Of a stretch of 64,000 bases of DNA, positions 61,872-64,000 are shown piece after piece. The notes under the pieces are model-generated. The model ran no database searches, was not told where the DNA came from, and worked only from the letters and a program-made list of their open reading frames with translations. Position 1 is the first letter of the stretch; the number at the start of each line of letters is the position of its first letter. Position numbers and translations under genes: made by a program. Source of the DNA: Nodularia sphaerocarpa UHCC 0038 (GTDB taxonomy: Bacteria; Cyanobacteriota; Cyanobacteriia; Cyanobacteriales; Nostocaceae); assembly GCF_022376295.1 (NCBI RefSeq), contig NZ_CP060140.1, forward strand, positions 3,848,356 to 3,912,355, read 5' to 3'.

Positions 61872-61886
61872 TCATAATGATTATCG
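61872..61886. promoter_or_regulatory. Second Zur-like site (TCATAATGATTATCG)
   Basis: Also matches 12 of 14 fixed positions. It is 230 bp upstream of the COG0523 start and downstream of the convergently placed neighbour's stop, so if functional it serves the COG0523 gene. Confidence 0.45.
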
Positions 61887-61987
61887 TTTTGATTATGCAA
61901 TATGTTTGGAAGAATAAACGAACGCAGATGCACACAGATGTAGACGCGTTAGCGGCTTGCCGTAGGCTACACAGATGAATATGGAGT

Positions 61988-62896
61988 TTATGTAGATAAT
62001 AAGAAATCTTGCACTGCTGTGAAGACAATTTCTGGGTATTCTTCATGTAGTCCCAGGGAACCGGGAACTATGACGCTTCTGACTCCTGGTAATGCGGCTA
62101 AGGCGTTCATTTCTTGTCGTGACTTGGGCGGACTGGACTCGCCAATTACTACCATTAGGGGCATGGACAAGGATTGCACAAGTGTGAGAAAATCAGATTG
62201 TTCTCGGACAGCATCAAGATTTCCAGTGACAAAAGCCGCAGATGCAAATCTAGCTCCTGGTTTTTGCGTTGTTTGCCATTTTTTCTCGATGAAGCTGGGT
62301 GTGAGTTTAGCGTCATCTGTAAAGACGTGACGGCGATACATCCAAGTTAAGAAGGATGGTGTGGTGTTGAGTTTGTACAGGGCTTGTCCTATTATAGGCG
62401 ATCGCACTAAACCCTTGACAATTTCTGCTATCTGTGTACTTGCGCCCATCGTTGGTAAAGGACCGCGCCAAGTGGGTGCTATTAACAAAATTCGCGTGAA
62501 AACATCGGGCTGTTTGACAGCGAGTTTTAAGACGTAAGTCGAAGCATGACCAGCAGCGACTACAGTAATTGCAGTATTAAAAACAGTTTTGACAAAATCT
62601 TCTAGAAATTGCTGATATATTTCTGGGCGATAATTTAAACTCGGACGGGAAGATTGTCCAAATCCAGGCCAGTCTACAACTGTAACTTGAAAGTGGGGAG
62701 ATAATAATTTGGCTAATTCACCCATTTCCCCACGCATGGAAACGCTACTAAAAGTTGGTAGTAGTAAGAGGGGTGAACCTGTGCCGATGGTTTCGTAAAT
62801 CACCCGTAATGGTTGGTTTTCCCAACTCCAGATATATTCGTGAACTGTTCCACCAAATCCTACAGGATCATAGGTTGATACTAAATTGGTTGACAT
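61988..62896 (-). CDS. Alpha/beta-hydrolase-fold protein with atypical nucleophile elbow
   Basis: 302 residues. The fold is clear: VIYETIGTGSPLLLLPTFSS, VVDWPGFGQSSRPS, VTVVAAGHASTYVLKLAV and VVIGESSPPKSR. The GxSxG nucleophile elbow is replaced by GHAST, with Ala at the nucleophile position and Ser one residue later. The final His in GLHEEYPE is present. It may not be a hydrolase in the strict sense. No signal peptide. It is separated from sufE by a 250-bp spacer with a G/C-rich repeat. Confidence 0.82.
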   Translation of the reverse strand: MSTNLVSTYDPVGFGGTVHEYIWSWENQPLRVIYETIGTGSPLLLLPTFSSVSMRGEMGELAKLLSPHFQVTVVDWPGFGQSSRPSLNYRPEIYQQFLEDFVKTVFNTAITVVAAGHASTYVLKLAVKQPDVFTRILLIAPTWRGPLPTMGASTQIAEIVKGLVRSPIIGQALYKLNTTPSFLTWMYRRHVFTDDAKLTPSFIEKKWQTTQKPGARFASAAFVTGNLDAVREQSDFLTLVQSLSMPLMVVIGESSPPKSRQEMNALAALPGVRSVIVPGSLGLHEEYPEIVFTAVQDFLLST

Positions 62897-62999
62897 GAGG
62901 GTAAATTTTAGTTTGTATAAAAATTATCAAAACACCCCTCCGGTGCAAGCAATACTGTGTAAACACAAGTCTTCGTTACTTTCACATCCGGTTTTTACC

Positions 63000-63110
63000 C
63001 CCCTTAATCCCCCCTAAACCCCTTCGGGGATGCGCCTTCGGCGTAGGGAAAGGGGGGAAACCGGAAAATCTAGTTCCCTCCCCTTTCCAAGGGGAGGGTT
63101 AGGGTGGGGT
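63000..63110. repeat. G/C-rich palindromic repeat region
   Basis: CCCCCCTTAATCC...GGGGAAACCGG and CCCTCCCCTTTCCAAGGGGAGGG units between the hydrolase-like gene and sufE. Confidence 0.6.
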
Positions 63111-63143
63111 AAGATTCAAGCAAATTGCTCATCGTCCATTGAT

Positions 63144-63584
63144 TTAGCTAGGCAAATCTAACTTACATTCAAGTGCTTTTTTTTGCATGGTTTTAAAAAT
63201 GTTGAAAAATCCATTCGCACGGGAAGGTGTCAGACTGACATTTAAACCTGTTTCTTGAATAAAATCTGGGGTGAGTTGCACAATTTCCGTCGGAGTTAGT
63301 CCATTTAAGCCTTCCACCAAAAGCCCTACTAATCCTTTTGTCAACTGGGAATCAGAATCTCCCTGGTATACAACTTTACCATCATCCAGGGCTGCGGTGA
63401 TATAAACCTGAGATACACAGCCAGGAACTTTGTTTTCTGGTACTTTGGCAGTTTCTGGGAAGTCATTCAGCTTCTGAGCATACCAGATTAATTGTTCGTA
63501 GCGCCGCTTCGGTTCTGTAGCACGTTGGAAGCGCTGGACGATTTTAGCGAGAGCAGGTGGCAAAGAATCGATAATTGAGGACAT
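63144..63584 (-). CDS. sufE: SufE-family sulfur acceptor
   Basis: 146 residues. The active-site Cys is C56 in NKVPGCVSQVYI, in the right place for SufE. The rest (SRANGFFNIFKTMQKKALE) closes the fold. SufE takes persulfide from cysteine desulfurase SufS and passes it on for Fe-S cluster assembly, in the cytoplasm. Alone here, as in many cyanobacteria where it is unlinked from sufBCDS. Confidence 0.95.
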   Translation of the reverse strand: MSSIIDSLPPALAKIVQRFQRATEPKRRYEQLIWYAQKLNDFPETAKVPENKVPGCVSQVYITAALDDGKVVYQGDSDSQLTKGLVGLLVEGLNGLTPTEIVQLTPDFIQETGLNVSLTPSRANGFFNIFKTMQKKALECKLDLPS

Positions 63585-63947
63585 AACAGAAGCTGCAAAT
63601 AATCAGTCTTATATAGAGTGTAGATGATTTTGTCAGCGATGGATCGCGTCTATCACAAGATGGAATAAGTAGCTCGGCGTAAATAAAGTTAACTAGCTAG
63701 GGTCGTCATTGGTCATTAGTAAGGGTTTGGGTTCTGTTGACTTTTCGTAACATAGTTTGCTTGATTCGGTGCTTACCTACTTACTGAGTGAGAAAAGTGG
63801 TTTGTAGAGGTGTCACAGATGATGATTATATGAAGGATTAAGAACAACTGTTAAATAATGATGCAAAATCAAGTTTTTTCTTGAAATTACTTCGGAAATA
63901 TTTAGATTATGTTTGCATACCATTAAATATTTTCAGGAGCTAATCAG
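63585..63947. other. Upstream region of the psaK-like gene
   Basis: 363 bp, with the dispersed repeat GGCGTAAATAAAGTTAACT at 63676-63728 (first seen at 5492) and A/T-rich DNA before the start. GGAGC lies 5 bp before TAATCAGGTG. Confidence 0.5.
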
Positions 63948-64000
63948 GTGTTTCCTTCAACCTTACTCGCTGCTGTAACCACACCTCTGGACTGGAGTCC
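63948..64000 (+). CDS. psaK: Photosystem I subunit PsaK, N-terminal fragment (runs off the right edge)
   Basis: The GTG at 63948 with CAGGAGC upstream opens a frame reading MFPSTLLAAVTTPLDWSP to the window edge. The pattern 'STLLAA.TTPL.WSP' is the known N-terminus of cyanobacterial PsaK, a two-helix membrane subunit at the edge of photosystem I. Only 17 codons are visible, so the call relies on this pattern. Which psaK copy it is cannot be told. Confidence 0.75.
   Translation, partial: MFPSTLLAAVTTPLDWS

Larger units (their letters stand above)
61643..61987. other. Upstream region of the COG0523 gene
   Basis: 345 bp. Holds two Zur-like sites (61670 and 61872) and, at 61925-61980, a repeat related to the ACAGATGAAT family. 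No gene is seen. Confidence 0.6.

Overview
The window is chromosomal DNA from a filamentous, probably heterocyst-type cyanobacterium (Nostocales: Nostoc, Anabaena, Calothrix or a relative). The basis is: very frequent GCGATCGC (HIP1) sites; heptanucleotide tandem repeats (TGACCAA/TGACTAA and GGGAGTA/GGGAGTG types) in spacers; several short palindromic repeat families; a psaK-like photosystem I gene start at the right edge; HpsE/HpsU-like hormogonium polysaccharide genes; and many conserved genes of types found mainly in cyanobacteria. The genus call is inference.

Layout. 0-8 kb: C-terminus of a probable glycoside hydrolase, threonine deaminase (ilvA), small unknown proteins, a tRNA-dihydrouridine synthase, an exported protein, a group 2 sigma factor and an MtfA-type zinc peptidase. 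8-14 kb: an agmatinase-family ureohydrolase, a DCC-family thiol oxidoreductase, a long RluA-type pseudouridine synthase carrying an in-frame palindromic element, RNase Z and a solitary PD-(D/E)XK protein. 14-24 kb: a Wzc/BY-kinase-like polysaccharide protein, a SpoIID/LytB protein, the Hen1-Pnkp RNA-repair pair and a membrane protein. 24-32 kb: three tRNA genes (Gln, Leu, Leu), an M48 peptidase, murA, a SpoU/TrmH methyltransferase, a TnpB-only IS200/IS605-type element and cobU. 33-35 kb: hpsE-like glycosyltransferase and hpsU-like acetyltransferase. 35-42 kb: an unusual set of genes encoding an Hsp70, a zinc-ribbon/TM/LysM protein, a large TPR-like protein, a J-domain-like protein without HPD, and a GrpE-like factor. 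42-50 kb: EamA transporter, a small gene behind an orphan CIRCE element, a TPR lipoprotein-like protein, RNase D, two FAD oxidoreductases and a stearoyl-type desaturase. 50-55 kb: a TetR regulator with an integrase-like C-terminal domain facing the desaturase gene, then small unknown genes and a coiled-coil membrane protein. 55-63.6 kb: a probable zinc-responsive set (FAD protein behind a perfect Zur-type box, ZnuA/MntC-like binding protein with altered ligands, WD40 protein and COG0523 GTPase with Zur-like sites), an alpha/beta-hydrolase-like protein, SufE, and finally psaK.

How genes may work together. Pnkp and Hen1 form the known bacterial RNA end-healing, sealing and 2'-O-methylation pair. 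The Hsp70 set looks like a dedicated chaperone machine whose J-protein and nucleotide-exchange partners are encoded next to it, linked to a membrane/LysM anchor; this is the best candidate for an undescribed system. The desaturase and the TetR fusion share a divergent promoter region with two similar palindromes. The zinc set is tied together by 7-1-7 inverted repeats of the cyanobacterial Zur type.

Repeats matter here. At least three MITE-like families are present, and repeats form the C-terminus and stop codon of three genes, the start codon of another, and an internal linker of a fifth.
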